Notes under the pieces: model-generated
Seen by the model: the letters and a program-made list of their open reading frames with translations, nothing else
The model's database searches: none
What the model was told of the DNA's origin: nothing
Made by a program: the position numbers and the translations under genes
Shown here: positions 1 to 7,305 of the stretch, piece after piece
Layout: the number at the start of each line of letters is the position of its first letter
Position numbering within the stretch: the first letter of the stretch is position 1
From: Candidatus Parabacteroides intestinavium
GTDB lineage: Bacteria > Bacteroidota > Bacteroidia > Bacteroidales > Tannerellaceae
Length of the DNA stretch: 11,422 nt
Direction: 5' to 3'
NCBI GenBank assembly: GCA_019118725.1
Contig: DWYO01000007.1
Span: forward strand, 1-11,422

Positions 1-1527
1 ACCTCCGACTCGCTGATACGGGTGGCTGTCCGCTACTTCTCCAAGCAGCATGATCCGGAACGGCTTGCCACCGCGCTGTACACGCAGGGCCGGGTAGAAA
101 AGGAGCTGGGAAAAAATGAGGAGGCTGCCCGATTGTTCGTGAAAGCGCTGGATGTGGCGAAAGGGGGAGAGGATTACGAATTGCAATTCTTGGCCAGCTC
201 GCACTTAGGGACTCTCTATGCCTATTCCCACTTAGACAGCTTGGCCTTTTCCGCCTACGAACAAGCCCTGCATTTTGCCGAATTGTCCGGTGACAGTGTT
301 AATTTGGCTTATGCTTATGCTTATTTGGGACGGGTATATGGATTGCGGGAAGAGTGGAATAAAGCGACTGATGCCTATGCACGCGCCATAGAAATTTCTG
401 AAAAAATTTCTTCGGTGTCCACTTTAAGTCTCGGGTTAAATGAATTGTCAGCAGTTTATTGCCGTGTAAACAAATATCAGGAAGCCTTCGATTGCCTACA
501 ACGGGTACTGGATTTGCCAGATCCTTCGTTGGCGAACGATAAGACTGTAACCTATCTGAATATAGGAGATCTGCTTCGCTTGATGGGAGATTATGATTTG
601 GCGGTTACCTATCTGGAAAAAGCGCAGGAGACTACAAATCTGTATACCAAACGCGGTACCTATCAATGCCTTTCCTATTTATATGAAGAAAAACGGGATT
701 ATGAAAAGTGTGTAAAATACAATAAACTCTATTGGCAATATAATGACTCGATTCAAACAATAGAACAGAGAAAGGCAATCATTGAGGTGGAACAAAAATA
801 CAACAATGAAAAATTGCTAAGCGAGAAACGGCAACTCGAATTGGAACATACTGAACATCTTTTGATGGGATGCACGATTTTCTTTTTGTTTATTTTTGCC
901 TTTCTATTCATTTATGCGAGAAAGCAACGTACCATAGCTTCTCTACTGAAACGTTTGAATCATATCAAAGATGAAATCAAGAAAAAAGAGCATCAGTTAG
1001 TCCGATACCGGCAGGAAATGGTCGATTTGTCACAATGGCAATCAGATTATGCGGATTTGCAGCAATCTAAGCAATTGGTAGAAATAGAGATGAAGAAACT
1101 GGCTCAGGAGGTAGGAAAACTGAAAGAGCAGAGAGCTCAGATCCTTATCCGACTGAGCCTCAAAGAGGAAGAAATGAAGCGTATGGAAGACCAATTGGAG
1201 CAGGTCAAAAACACGCCGGATATATTTGTCCGTATCGCGGAAACAAAAAGAATCGAGGAAACGGAGTGGCCGGAATTAATCGCCAAGATGGATGCTACCT
1301 ACCAACAATTTACCAAACGGTTGCAAACCGCTTTTCCGAAATTGCAGAAAATGGATATTCGTTACTGTATTCTTTGGAAACTGGGATATACAAAAAAATT
1401 TATCATCGAACTGATGAATATTTCAGAAGATAATTATTTCAAACGTCTTCAACGAATAAAAGCCCGCATTGACGATTCCAAGAAATGGGAAAAGGGGAAA
1501 TTAGAACAGTTCATGCAAAACTTTTAA
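1..1527 (+). CDS. Membrane-anchored TPR regulator with C-terminal HTH (5' partial)
   Basis: The frame is open from base 1 to the TAA at 1525-1527, giving 508 residues. A GTG at 22 is in frame, but TPR-like sequence already precedes it (TSDSLIR), so I read the gene as starting left of the window. Residues 1-280 are helical TPR units (for example A-Y-A-Y-L-G-R-V-Y and G-D-Y-D-L-A-V-T-Y-L-E-K-A). One hydrophobic segment spans about residues 287-306, followed by basic RKQR. A long charged coiled coil runs from about 312 to 415. The end, about 447-490, resembles the helix-turn-helix of LuxR-like regulators (DIRYCILWKLGYTKKFI, then ISEDNYFKRLQRIKARI). This layout is common in Bacteroidetes TPR regulators. 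I infer that TPRs outside the inner membrane sense a signal and the HTH binds DNA inside. The target is unknown; the lipoprotein gene 177 bp downstream is a candidate. Confidence 0.8.
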   Translation, partial: TSDSLIRVAVRYFSKQHDPERLATALYTQGRVEKELGKNEEAARLFVKALDVAKGGEDYELQFLASSHLGTLYAYSHLDSLAFSAYEQALHFAELSGDSVNLAYAYAYLGRVYGLREEWNKATDAYARAIEISEKISSVSTLSLGLNELSAVYCRVNKYQEAFDCLQRVLDLPDPSLANDKTVTYLNIGDLLRLMGDYDLAVTYLEKAQETTNLYTKRGTYQCLSYLYEEKRDYEKCVKYNKLYWQYNDSIQTIEQRKAIIEVEQKYNNEKLLSEKRQLELEHTEHLLMGCTIFFLFIFAFLFIYARKQRTIASLLKRLNHIKDEIKKKEHQLVRYRQEMVDLSQWQSDYADLQQSKQLVEIEMKKLAQEVGKLKEQRAQILIRLSLKEEEMKRMEDQLEQVKNTPDIFVRIAETKRIEETEWPELIAKMDATYQQFTKRLQTAFPKLQKMDIRYCILWKLGYTKKFIIELMNISEDNYFKRLQRIKARIDDSKKWEKGKLEQFMQNF

Positions 1528-1541
1528 GGATTTATCCACGC

Positions 1542-1582
1542 ACATTTTCAGGAAAGTGTCCAGTTTACCTTCTTCTTTTTTA
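1542..1582 (+). terminator. Weak possible terminator after the TPR regulator
   Basis: Bases 1542-1549 (ACATTTTC) can pair with 1552-1559 (GAAAGTGT), with one G-U pair and a tight loop. A pyrimidine-rich tract with six T follows at 1569-1580, about 10 nt away rather than directly behind the stem. The stem is short and the T tract displaced, so this is a weak call. Confidence 0.25.
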
Positions 1583-1641
1583 TGCATTAACCCATTGGAA
1601 ATAAGCAAATTACCCCCCACCAAAAAAAATATAAGTGTCCA
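1554..1641 (+). repeat. Two direct copies of AAGTGTCCA, candidate operator
   Basis: The 9-mer AAGTGTCCA occurs at 1554-1562 and at 1633-1641, 79 bp start to start, both in the 177-bp gap between the TPR regulator and the lipoprotein gene. The second copy ends 23 bp before the -7 element, where an activator could sit. It is also flanked by a 5-bp inverted repeat (TAAGT 1632-1636, ACTTA 1646-1650). A binding role is inference only. Confidence 0.3.
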
Positions 1642-1664
1642 CCTAACTTATTGGTTTGTTTTCT

Positions 1665-1672
1665 TAATTTTG
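1665..1672 (+). promoter_or_regulatory. Bacteroidetes -7 element upstream of the lipoprotein gene
   Basis: TAATTTTG matches the Bacteroidetes primary sigma factor -7 consensus TAnnTTTG. Transcription would start near 1679, leaving a leader of about 25 nt before the ATG at 1705. No good -33 TTTG sits at the usual distance; the TTTG at 1655-1658 is too close. This suggests a weak or activated promoter. Confidence 0.5.
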
Positions 1673-1704
1673 TACACGAAAATTAATCAAAAAACAGAAG
1701 ACAA

Positions 1705-2871
1705 ATGAAACCATTTATTATTTTTTCTACGTTATTTTTAGGCTTATCGTTAGTAAGCTGTTCGGATTCCGCGAAAACGGAACATGAGATTCCCGTCTAT
1801 TCAATTAATGTAAAGCAGACTCCGAATGCCGATGAAGTCAATCAGTTCTTCGGACAGGCCCAGATCCGCCTGCAGCCTTTGGAAACGAGAGATAGCATGT
1901 ATTTTAATGGAGAAGAGGCTGTAGTTCATGTAGCAGACGGCCAATTGTTCATCCATGACATAGCGCAAGGCATGATTTTCCGCTTCAACAAGGATGGTAA
2001 GTTTATCAACCGAATTGCCCGCAATGGACAAGGTCCGGAAGAATATACGTTCCTGTCAGGCATCACAGTCGCCAACCAAACTATTTACGGGTTAAACCGC
2101 AACAAGATTCAGTGCTATGATTATAAGGGCAACTACCTGAAGACGATATCCTTGAAGCACGATAGCTGGCAGATTGCCGTTCGGAATGATGGCACCCTCT
2201 TTACGGCCACCAATTACATCCAGCCCTACCAGTTCACGACTTACTATCCGGACGGGACGGTCTCGGACTTTATGCCCAGTAATCCGGAACTATTGAAGTT
2301 GGAAGTTTCCCAGTCAACTCATCACTCTTTGAAACAAGACAAAGACGTGGCATATTTCACCAACTACTTCGATAGGAATATTTATCAGTTCAAGGACGAT
2401 TCGGTCTCAGTCATGGCTACCCTCGACTTCGGCAGCATGAATATCCCGGCTGACTTCTTCCAAGGTGAAGACGATGAAATAGGCAGTCGTTTCAGGGAAT
2501 ACCGCGAGAAGGATAAAGCCATTATGAAAGTTGATCATTTGACAGTAACCGATACCTGGCTGATATTCACTCCGGCTCAATTTGACGCCTATGCGGTTTA
2601 CTATAATAAGTCGACGAATACGACTATCTTGAATAAAGAACTCCGGGAACCGTATAACTTACTATTCGGGGGATATAAGACTCCGGACGGCTACAATCCC
2701 GAGACAGGTGAGTTTTATAGATTGGTCAGCGCCATAGACCTGAAGGAAGTGGTTGAGGAGATAGCCGAATCCCATCCGGACTATCAAGAGAAATATCCTT
2801 TCCTGAAAGGCATTGACTTCAGTCAGGTGGACGAAAACTCCAACGACTGGGTGATGTTCTATAAGCTCTGA
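1705..2871 (+). CDS. 6-bladed beta-propeller lipoprotein
   Basis: This 388-residue protein begins with a type II signal peptide: MKPF, a hydrophobic stretch, then the lipobox LVSC with the acylated cysteine at residue 19. The mature part is beta-rich. It contains the segment FNKDGKFINRIARNGQGPEEY (about residues 94-114), the blade motif typical of the Bacteroidetes '6-bladed beta-propeller' family (NHL-like). Further blade-like repeats follow (IQCYDYKGNYLKTI, FTTYYPDGTVSDF, NIYQFKDDSVSV). The lipoprotein should be anchored in the outer membrane. The residues after the cysteine (SDSAKTEHE) are only mildly acidic, so surface export is uncertain. The ligand is unknown; the family has no settled function. 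These genes often sit next to TPR regulators, as here. The ATG is well placed behind the -7 element, with an A-rich leader and no clear Shine-Dalgarno. Confidence 0.85.
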   Translation: MKPFIIFSTLFLGLSLVSCSDSAKTEHEIPVYSINVKQTPNADEVNQFFGQAQIRLQPLETRDSMYFNGEEAVVHVADGQLFIHDIAQGMIFRFNKDGKFINRIARNGQGPEEYTFLSGITVANQTIYGLNRNKIQCYDYKGNYLKTISLKHDSWQIAVRNDGTLFTATNYIQPYQFTTYYPDGTVSDFMPSNPELLKLEVSQSTHHSLKQDKDVAYFTNYFDRNIYQFKDDSVSVMATLDFGSMNIPADFFQGEDDEIGSRFREYREKDKAIMKVDHLTVTDTWLIFTPAQFDAYAVYYNKSTNTTILNKELREPYNLLFGGYKTPDGYNPETGEFYRLVSAIDLKEVVEEIAESHPDYQEKYPFLKGIDFSQVDENSNDWVMFYKL

Positions 2872-2980
2872 TCAATATAGTTGACTATAGGAAAAGATAG
2901 AGCTTTCATGATTCCGCAGAAGAGCTGGTAGTATAGATATTTTCGACCTTATTGGCGGAGGAATACCTAAAGATACAAAA

Positions 2981-3022
2981 AGCCAACTAATTCGCTATAC
3001 TTTGTGTATGAATTAGTTGGCT
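2981..3022 (-). terminator. Strong hairpin terminator between convergent genes
   Basis: Bases 2981-2993 (AGCCAACTAATTC) pair perfectly with 3010-3022 (GAATTAGTTGGCT). An inner ATAC/GTAT can extend the stem. On the leftward strand the stem is followed directly by five T (complement of 2976-2980), a classic intrinsic terminator for the gene at 3084-3461. On the rightward strand the tail is AATTTTA, which may also stop transcripts from the lipoprotein gene, so it is probably bidirectional. Confidence 0.8.
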
Positions 3023-3054
3023 AATTTTATACTATTCAAGGAATGTCCCTTATT

Positions 3055-3086
3055 AGAAGCTGGAATAAATTCCAAACAGCTTCTTA
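3055..3086. repeat. Palindromic repeat, copy 1 of a 20-bp dispersed element
   Basis: AGAAGCTG at 3055-3062 is inverted at 3077-3084 (CAGCTTCT), with a further GAAT/ATTC pair inside. The leftward-strand sequence from 3086 to 3067 (TAAGAAGCTGTTTGGAATTT) matches 6876-6895 on the rightward strand at 19 of 20 positions. This copy covers the stop codon of the small exported protein (TAA, complement of 3084-3086). It lacks a T tract, so I do not call it a terminator. Confidence 0.5.
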
Positions 3087-3461
3087 GTTTTCTGCCAGAT
3101 AAGAATCCGGAGTAGCTTCGATGGCTCTCAAACGATTGTTGTTGTTTGTCACATTGATCAATGCCACGTATTTGCGGTACTGGTCTGCATCTAAAACACG
3201 TTTCATCAGCTTCAGATTGCTGAAAATAGCCTTTTGCATCTTAGCCTCTTTCTGGCTTTCATCCGCACGCATGCTGGCACGCTGCATCTGCTGGAAGTAT
3301 TCGTTGATCTTCTCAACCTCATCTACCTGATCAGAAGTCAGCTCCAAATAGTTGCTCAACTGATACGTACTTACTGAAAACGGAGCTTTTTCCTTGTTTC
3401 CTGCAAAAGCTAAAGTTGCGCTCATTAACAGAACAGCAACAGATAAACCTAAACGTTTCAT
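3084..3461 (-). CDS. Small exported helical protein, Spy/CpxP-like in pattern
   Basis: This 125-residue protein has a clear type I signal peptide: MKR, a hydrophobic core, and a likely cut after A-F-A at residue 20. The mature 105 residues are predicted to be nearly all helix and rich in Gln, Lys, Met and Asn. Two spaced motifs, LTSDQ (41-45) and LDADQYRKYVALI (90-102), resemble the LTxxQ pairs of the Spy/CpxP periplasmic chaperones, with a helical charged stretch between them (EYFQQMQRASMRADESQKEAK). Homology to Spy is inference from this pattern, not a sequence match I can confirm. It is a single-gene unit with a strong-looking promoter, a leader of about 95 nt and a strong terminator, which suggests high expression. 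The ATG at 3459-3461 follows AAAAGG about 12 nt upstream. Confidence 0.75.
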   Translation of the reverse strand: MKRLGLSVAVLLMSATLAFAGNKEKAPFSVSTYQLSNYLELTSDQVDEVEKINEYFQQMQRASMRADESQKEAKMQKAIFSNLKLMKRVLDADQYRKYVALINVTNNNNRLRAIEATPDSYLAEN

Positions 3462-3469
3462 AATACAAT

Positions 3470-3517
3470 AACCTTTTAACTATTAAACCTAAAACAACCT
3501 ATTAAAAATGTAACCTA
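3470..3517 (-). repeat. Spaced AACCT(A/T) repeats in the leader of the small exported protein
   Basis: On the rightward strand AACCTT starts at 3470 and AACCTA starts at 3486, 3496 and 3512, giving steps of 16, 10 and 16 bp. On the transcript this reads as repeated (U)AGGUU. A further AACCTA at 3446 lies inside the coding region. The copies fall between the predicted transcription start and the start codon, so they could be an RNA element or a repressor site. Low-complexity AT-rich sequence could also produce them. Confidence 0.35.
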
Positions 3518-3564
3518 AAATGTGATACCAACTTCCCCGTCAGTACCGTTGATTTTTTCGATTG

Positions 3565-3593
3565 CAAAAGTAATGTATGTTTTTGGGCGCAAA
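3565..3593 (-). promoter_or_regulatory. Bacteroidetes promoter for the small exported protein
   Basis: On the leftward strand, TACTTTTG (complement of 3565-3572) fits the -7 consensus TAnnTTTG exactly. TTTG (complement of 3590-3593) lies 17 nt upstream as a -33 element, slightly closer than usual. The start would be near 3558, giving a leader of about 95 nt to the ATG at 3461. This is the best promoter in the window. Confidence 0.65.
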
Positions 3594-3765
3594 ATAGCTA
3601 ATGGTATTAATAATTGTAAAACGCTATATTGTTTTGACCTATATCAACCCTCTACACTTTTCATTTTGATATTTATTCCATTCTTATACGTCTTTTTGCT
3701 TTTAAAATCATATTATCGTAATCATTTTGTAATATAAGCAAAGATGATTGACAAAGAGATTTTCC
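3594..3765. other. AT-rich intergenic remainder, no gene seen
   Basis: This is the part of the 304-bp gap (3462-3765) upstream of the small gene's promoter and downstream of the MFS gene. It is very AT-rich. A weak AT-only inverted repeat (about 3705-3729) is the only structure and is too weak for a confident terminator of the long leftward operon. The only open frame here (3522-3737, rightward) has no family-like sequence and I do not support it as a gene. Confidence 0.5.
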
Positions 3766-4947
3766 TTATACCAGCATCTTGTGCCTTTCATAAGAAGATT
3801 TTGTCCAAATCAGGTAAGTGACCAATGCGCACAGGCAACTGAAGGCACCGGTAAGATAAGCCGCAGACAATCCCCAGCGCGAAGAAATAAAACCGGCTGT
3901 CAGCATGCCGATGCCGATGCCTAAGTCGTATGCCGTGAAATAGGTTCCCATGGCAGTACCACGCTGGTTATGGGGTACTACATTGACAAACAGGCATTGG
4001 AATGCCGGAACACCAATACCGAATCCGACACCGATGACAAATGCCGCAGCAAAGAAGACATAGGCATTGTGTACGGTAGCAAAAACGGCCAGCATCACAA
4101 TTAAACAGGACATCGCACAAATCGCGACTTGATGAATCTTGCCTCCGTCAATGAGCCTTCCGGAAACCAAACGGGATAACCCTACGCCTACCGCCATATA
4201 AATAAAGAAGTACCCTGCATTTTCAACGCCGATTTCTTTACCATAGAGTACGACAAAGGAGAGTAACATACCGTATGCTACAGCGACAAACATGTAGGTA
4301 ATAGCTGCCGGAATGGCTTTCAGCAGGATAAAACGGTCTAAGGAGAGCGGCGGTCGCTTTGCTTTGTCCCGTTTAGGACAGTGGATGAAAAGGACAGAGA
4401 AAATTCCCAATGCCGAAAAAGCAAGACTGCTCCACACCACGGCGTTGAATCCCTGTTTAGCGTAGGTCGCGACGGCAATCAGCGGGGCGAGAGACATAGC
4501 GATGTTGATGGCCAATCCATAGAAGCCCATTCCTTCTCCCCGGCGTGCGGAGGGAATCACATCAATCGTGATCGTATTACCCGATACAGAGGTCAGTCCC
4601 ATAAATGTCCCTTGGAACAGGCGAAGTAATATGAGCAGAAGGACGGTCGTCGCCCAGAAATAGCCTACAAAGAAAAGGGAGAACATGGCAAATGCGAATA
4701 TATACAGGTATTTCCGCGAAAAGCAATCTACCAGATAGCCGGAAAAAGGTCTCATGCAGAGCACACCGATGGTATAGCTGGAGAGCACCATCCCGACCTG
4801 CGAGTTGTCTATGCCCAATTCTTCCGACAAGTAGAGCGGCATGGTCGGTACCTGAACATAGTAGGCGATATTCATCAGGAAATAGGAAATGCAACATTGA
4901 ATGAAGTTGCGGTTCCATAAAGGAGGTCGTTTGGTTGTCGGATTCAT
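3766..4947 (-). CDS. MFS transporter, 12 TM, substrate unknown
   Basis: This 393-residue protein has the usual length and hydrophobicity of a 12-helix major facilitator. Motif A lies in the loop between helices 2 and 3 (GYLVDCFSRKY, residues 70-80), and a partial copy sits in the second half (GRLIDGGK, 263-270). RLFQG (109-113) is the helix-4 arginine motif, and SARRGEGMGFY (133-143) and PHNQRGTAMG (325-334) are the matching loops of the two halves. The central cytoplasmic loop is about 191-205 and basic. The antiporter GP motif of helix 5 is not evident (GLAINIAMSLAPLIAV), so I make no drug/proton claim. It resembles AraJ/YfcJ-type efflux permeases. It lies 30 nt after the ABC-F gene and is probably cotranscribed. 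The start context, ACAATATG, recurs at nfeD and crcB. Confidence 0.85.
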   Translation of the reverse strand: MNPTTKRPPLWNRNFIQCCISYFLMNIAYYVQVPTMPLYLSEELGIDNSQVGMVLSSYTIGVLCMRPFSGYLVDCFSRKYLYIFAFAMFSLFFVGYFWATTVLLLILLRLFQGTFMGLTSVSGNTITIDVIPSARRGEGMGFYGLAINIAMSLAPLIAVATYAKQGFNAVVWSSLAFSALGIFSVLFIHCPKRDKAKRPPLSLDRFILLKAIPAAITYMFVAVAYGMLLSFVVLYGKEIGVENAGYFFIYMAVGVGLSRLVSGRLIDGGKIHQVAICAMSCLIVMLAVFATVHNAYVFFAAAFVIGVGFGIGVPAFQCLFVNVVPHNQRGTAMGTYFTAYDLGIGIGMLTAGFISSRWGLSAAYLTGAFSCLCALVTYLIWTKSSYERHKMLV

Positions 4948-4977
4948 ATTGTTTGGTATATATTAAGTTGAAAAGTT

Positions 4978-6861
4978 TTATACATATTCGCTGAGTTCGA
5001 GCCAGCGCATGCCTTTCTCGTCCAGCTCATCCATCAATTGCGTGATGCGCTGAGACTTGGCGAGAAGTTCATCGGTACTTAACGTACCGCTGCTCATGGC
5101 CTGTTCCAATTCCGCTTTCTCAGCTTCCAGTTGAGGAATCTCAGCATCCAACGCTTCGAATTCCTTCCGTTCTTTGAAGGTGAGGCGGCGTTTCGCATTC
5201 GTTTCTTGTCGGCGAGGTTTCTCGGGAGCCGGATTCTTTTTGGCTTGCAAGACAGCCTCTTCCTGTTTCTTTAAGGCATCTTGTTCCTCTTTCCAAGAGC
5301 GATATTGGGTATAATTGCCAGGAAAATCTTGAATGTCGGCATTACCATGGAACACTAAGAGGTGGTCTACAACCTTATCCATGAAGTACCGGTCGTGCGA
5401 GACGATGATCAGGCATCCTTTAAAGCTTTTCAAATATTCTTCCAAGACATTAAGGGTTATAATATCGAGGTCGTTGGTCGGCTCATCCAATACGAGGAAG
5501 TTCGGATTGCGCATCAAGACGGTACAAAGGTAAAGTCGTCTTTTCTCCCCGCCACTGAGTTTATACACATAATTATGCTGTTTGTCCGGAGTGAAGAGGA
5601 AGTAATTCAGAAATTGCGAAACGCCCAACTTCCGTCCATCGCCCAAGTCGATGTATTCGGCTATCTTTTGCACCACATCAATAACCTTCATCTGCTCGTC
5701 GAATTGCAATCCATCCTGACTGTAATATCCGAAGCGGACGGTCTCCCCCACTTCGAAATATCCGCTATCCGGTTTTACTTCGCCTATCAACATTTTAATA
5801 AAAGTGGATTTGCCCGTCCCGTTATTGCCCACGATGCCCATTTTTTCGTAACGAGCAAACGTATAGTTGAAATGATCCGTTATTTTCAAATTCCCAAAGC
5901 TTTTCGTGACCTCTTTGGCTTCAAATATCTTCGATCCGATATAAGAAGCCTTTACATCAAGGTTCACCTTGCCTTGTTCACGCGTTTGCTTAGCTTTCTT
6001 TTCCAATTCGTAAAAGGCATCGATACGGTATTTTGCCTTTGTCCCGCGGGCTTGAGGCTGGCGGCGCATCCAATCCAATTCCTTGCGAAGCAGATTGTTG
6101 GCCCTTTCCACTTCAGCGTTTTGCGCGTCAATCCGTTCTTGGCGCTTCTCCAGGTAATAGCTATAATTTCCTTTGTATTGGTAAAGTTGTTTGCGGTCAA
6201 TCTCAATAATTTCCGAACAGACGCGATCAAGAAAGTAACGATCGTGTGTGACCATGAGGATGCTGATGGTCGAACGGCTCAGGTAATCCTCCAGCCATTC
6301 CGTCATCTCCAAATCCAGGTGATTGGTCGGCTCATCGAGGATAATCAATTCCGGCTCGGTAATAAGGATATTCGCCAACGCCACACGCTTCAATTGCCCG
6401 CCCGAAAGGCTCTCCACCTTTTGGTCGAAGTTGTGAATCTTCAATTCGCCAAGGATTTGCTTGGCGCGTTGTTCGTAATCCCACGCCTTGAGGCCATCCA
6501 TCCGTTCCAGCAAGACATTCAGTTTGTCTGTATCGTTGTCCATCAGTGCCTGTTCATATTCCGCCAGCAGACGGACCGTCTCATTTTGCGAGTAAAAGCA
6601 AGCCTGCAAGACGTTCAATCCTGCCGGATAAGTAGGCGACTGTTCCAAATAGCCCACGCGCAAATCATTACGGAACACAATCGAACCACTATCATAGTCC
6701 TCCTTACCTGCAATGATATTCAGAAGCGTAGTCTTCCCGCTTCCATTCTTGGCAATAAGCCCAATCTTTTGCCCTTGTGCCACGCCAAAAGTGATATCTT
6801 CGAAGAGCACCAAATCCCCGAAACTCTTCGTCAGTCCGTCTACTTGAAGAAAACTTACCAT
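4978..6861 (-). CDS. uup: ABC-F ATPase, Uup-like
   Basis: This 627-residue protein has two ATP-binding cassettes and no membrane segment, the hallmark of ABC-F proteins, which act on ribosomes. Cassette 1: Walker A AKNGSGKT (37-44), signature LSGGQ (152-156), Walker B LIILDEP with D176/E177, switch H206. Cassette 2: Walker A GNNGTGKS (345-352), signature LSGGE (435-439), Walker B D459/E460, switch H489. All catalytic residues are intact. The linker (about 230-300) is charged and contains WMRRQPQARGTKAKYR, as in Uup. The C-terminal 60 residues (about 565-625) form a coiled coil like the Uup C-terminal domain, which binds DNA in E. coli Uup. This points to a housekeeping Uup-type protein rather than an antibiotic-resistance ABC-F. 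The ATG follows an A-rich leader. It lies 58 nt downstream of crcB with no clear promoter between. Confidence 0.9.
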   Translation of the reverse strand: MVSFLQVDGLTKSFGDLVLFEDITFGVAQGQKIGLIAKNGSGKTTLLNIIAGKEDYDSGSIVFRNDLRVGYLEQSPTYPAGLNVLQACFYSQNETVRLLAEYEQALMDNDTDKLNVLLERMDGLKAWDYEQRAKQILGELKIHNFDQKVESLSGGQLKRVALANILITEPELIILDEPTNHLDLEMTEWLEDYLSRSTISILMVTHDRYFLDRVCSEIIEIDRKQLYQYKGNYSYYLEKRQERIDAQNAEVERANNLLRKELDWMRRQPQARGTKAKYRIDAFYELEKKAKQTREQGKVNLDVKASYIGSKIFEAKEVTKSFGNLKITDHFNYTFARYEKMGIVGNNGTGKSTFIKMLIGEVKPDSGYFEVGETVRFGYYSQDGLQFDEQMKVIDVVQKIAEYIDLGDGRKLGVSQFLNYFLFTPDKQHNYVYKLSGGEKRRLYLCTVLMRNPNFLVLDEPTNDLDIITLNVLEEYLKSFKGCLIIVSHDRYFMDKVVDHLLVFHGNADIQDFPGNYTQYRSWKEEQDALKKQEEAVLQAKKNPAPEKPRRQETNAKRRLTFKERKEFEALDAEIPQLEAEKAELEQAMSSGTLSTDELLAKSQRITQLMDELDEKGMRWLELSEYV

Positions 6862-6919
6862 ATATTTTGAGTTTATAAGAAGCTGTTTTGAATTTCTTTA
6901 TGTTATACAAAAGGTTTGT
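6862..6919. other. 58-bp gap between crcB and the ABC-F gene, with repeat copy 2
   Basis: Bases 6876-6895 (TAAGAAGCTGTTTTGAATTT) match the palindromic repeat near 3067-3086 at 19 of 20 positions, in the opposite orientation. Only one half of the palindrome is present. On the leftward strand it becomes part of the leader just upstream of the ABC-F ATG. I find no TAnnTTTG element and no terminator here, so readthrough from crcB is likely. Confidence 0.5.
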
Positions 6920-7294
6920 TCAATTTTTCCCGCAAAGCGTTCCTCCCCATACCGCTAAAAGTCCAAACATTAGGCTGATGAAAACATAGAGTATGAAAGG
7001 GGCATAATACCCTTGTCTGACCATTTGAAGACAATCGTGGCTAAAAGTGGAGAAGGTGGTGAAGCCTCCGCATAACCCTGTGGTGAGCAGCAGGCGTACC
7101 TCGACAGGCCAATTCCATCGCGCCGACCAAGCATAAAACACTCCGATCAGGAAACAACCTGTGAGATTTACGCTCAACGTAGCCCATGGAAACTCGTACG
7201 GCCGGATTCTTTCGTGCAATACCATTTGCACCAGATAACGCAACAGGCTCCCTATGCCTCCGCCTACGAATATTGCTATCATTTCCTTTATCAT
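6920..7294 (-). CDS. crcB: Fluoride channel CrcB/FluC
   Basis: This 124-residue membrane protein with four hydrophobic helices matches the CrcB/FluC family along its length. Diagnostic segments are GGGIGSLLRY (11-20), TLSVNLTGCFLIG (39-51, with the conserved pore Asn43) and GLCGGFTTFSTFS (73-85, carrying the pore phenylalanines). The family exports fluoride as a dual-topology dimer; only one gene is present, as expected for a homodimer. I start at the ATG at 7292-7294. A TTG at 7319-7321 would add nine residues and overlap the previous gene, while the ATG gives normal length, an 11-nt gap and the ACAATATG context seen at other starts here. A second ATG at 7282 is possible. No fluoride riboswitch is visible upstream, since the gene is internal to an operon. 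Confidence 0.9.
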   Translation of the reverse strand: MIKEMIAIFVGGGIGSLLRYLVQMVLHERIRPYEFPWATLSVNLTGCFLIGVFYAWSARWNWPVEVRLLLTTGLCGGFTTFSTFSHDCLQMVRQGYYAPFILYVFISLMFGLLAVWGGTLCGKN

Positions 7295-7305
7295 ATTGTC
7301 TTGCT

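Noticed and set aside
22..24. GTG as the start of the TPR regulator
   Set aside because: The frame stays open to base 1 and the upstream residues continue the helical TPR-like pattern, so the gene is truncated by the window edge.
3522..3737. A 71-residue rightward open frame in the AT-rich gap
   Set aside because: It overlaps the promoter and leader of the small exported protein, has no recognisable domain, and its composition reflects AT-rich noise.
5362..6870. A 502-residue rightward open frame opposite the ABC-F gene
   Set aside because: It is the antisense shadow of a gene with intact Walker, signature and switch motifs; its translation shows no family pattern and begins inside that gene.
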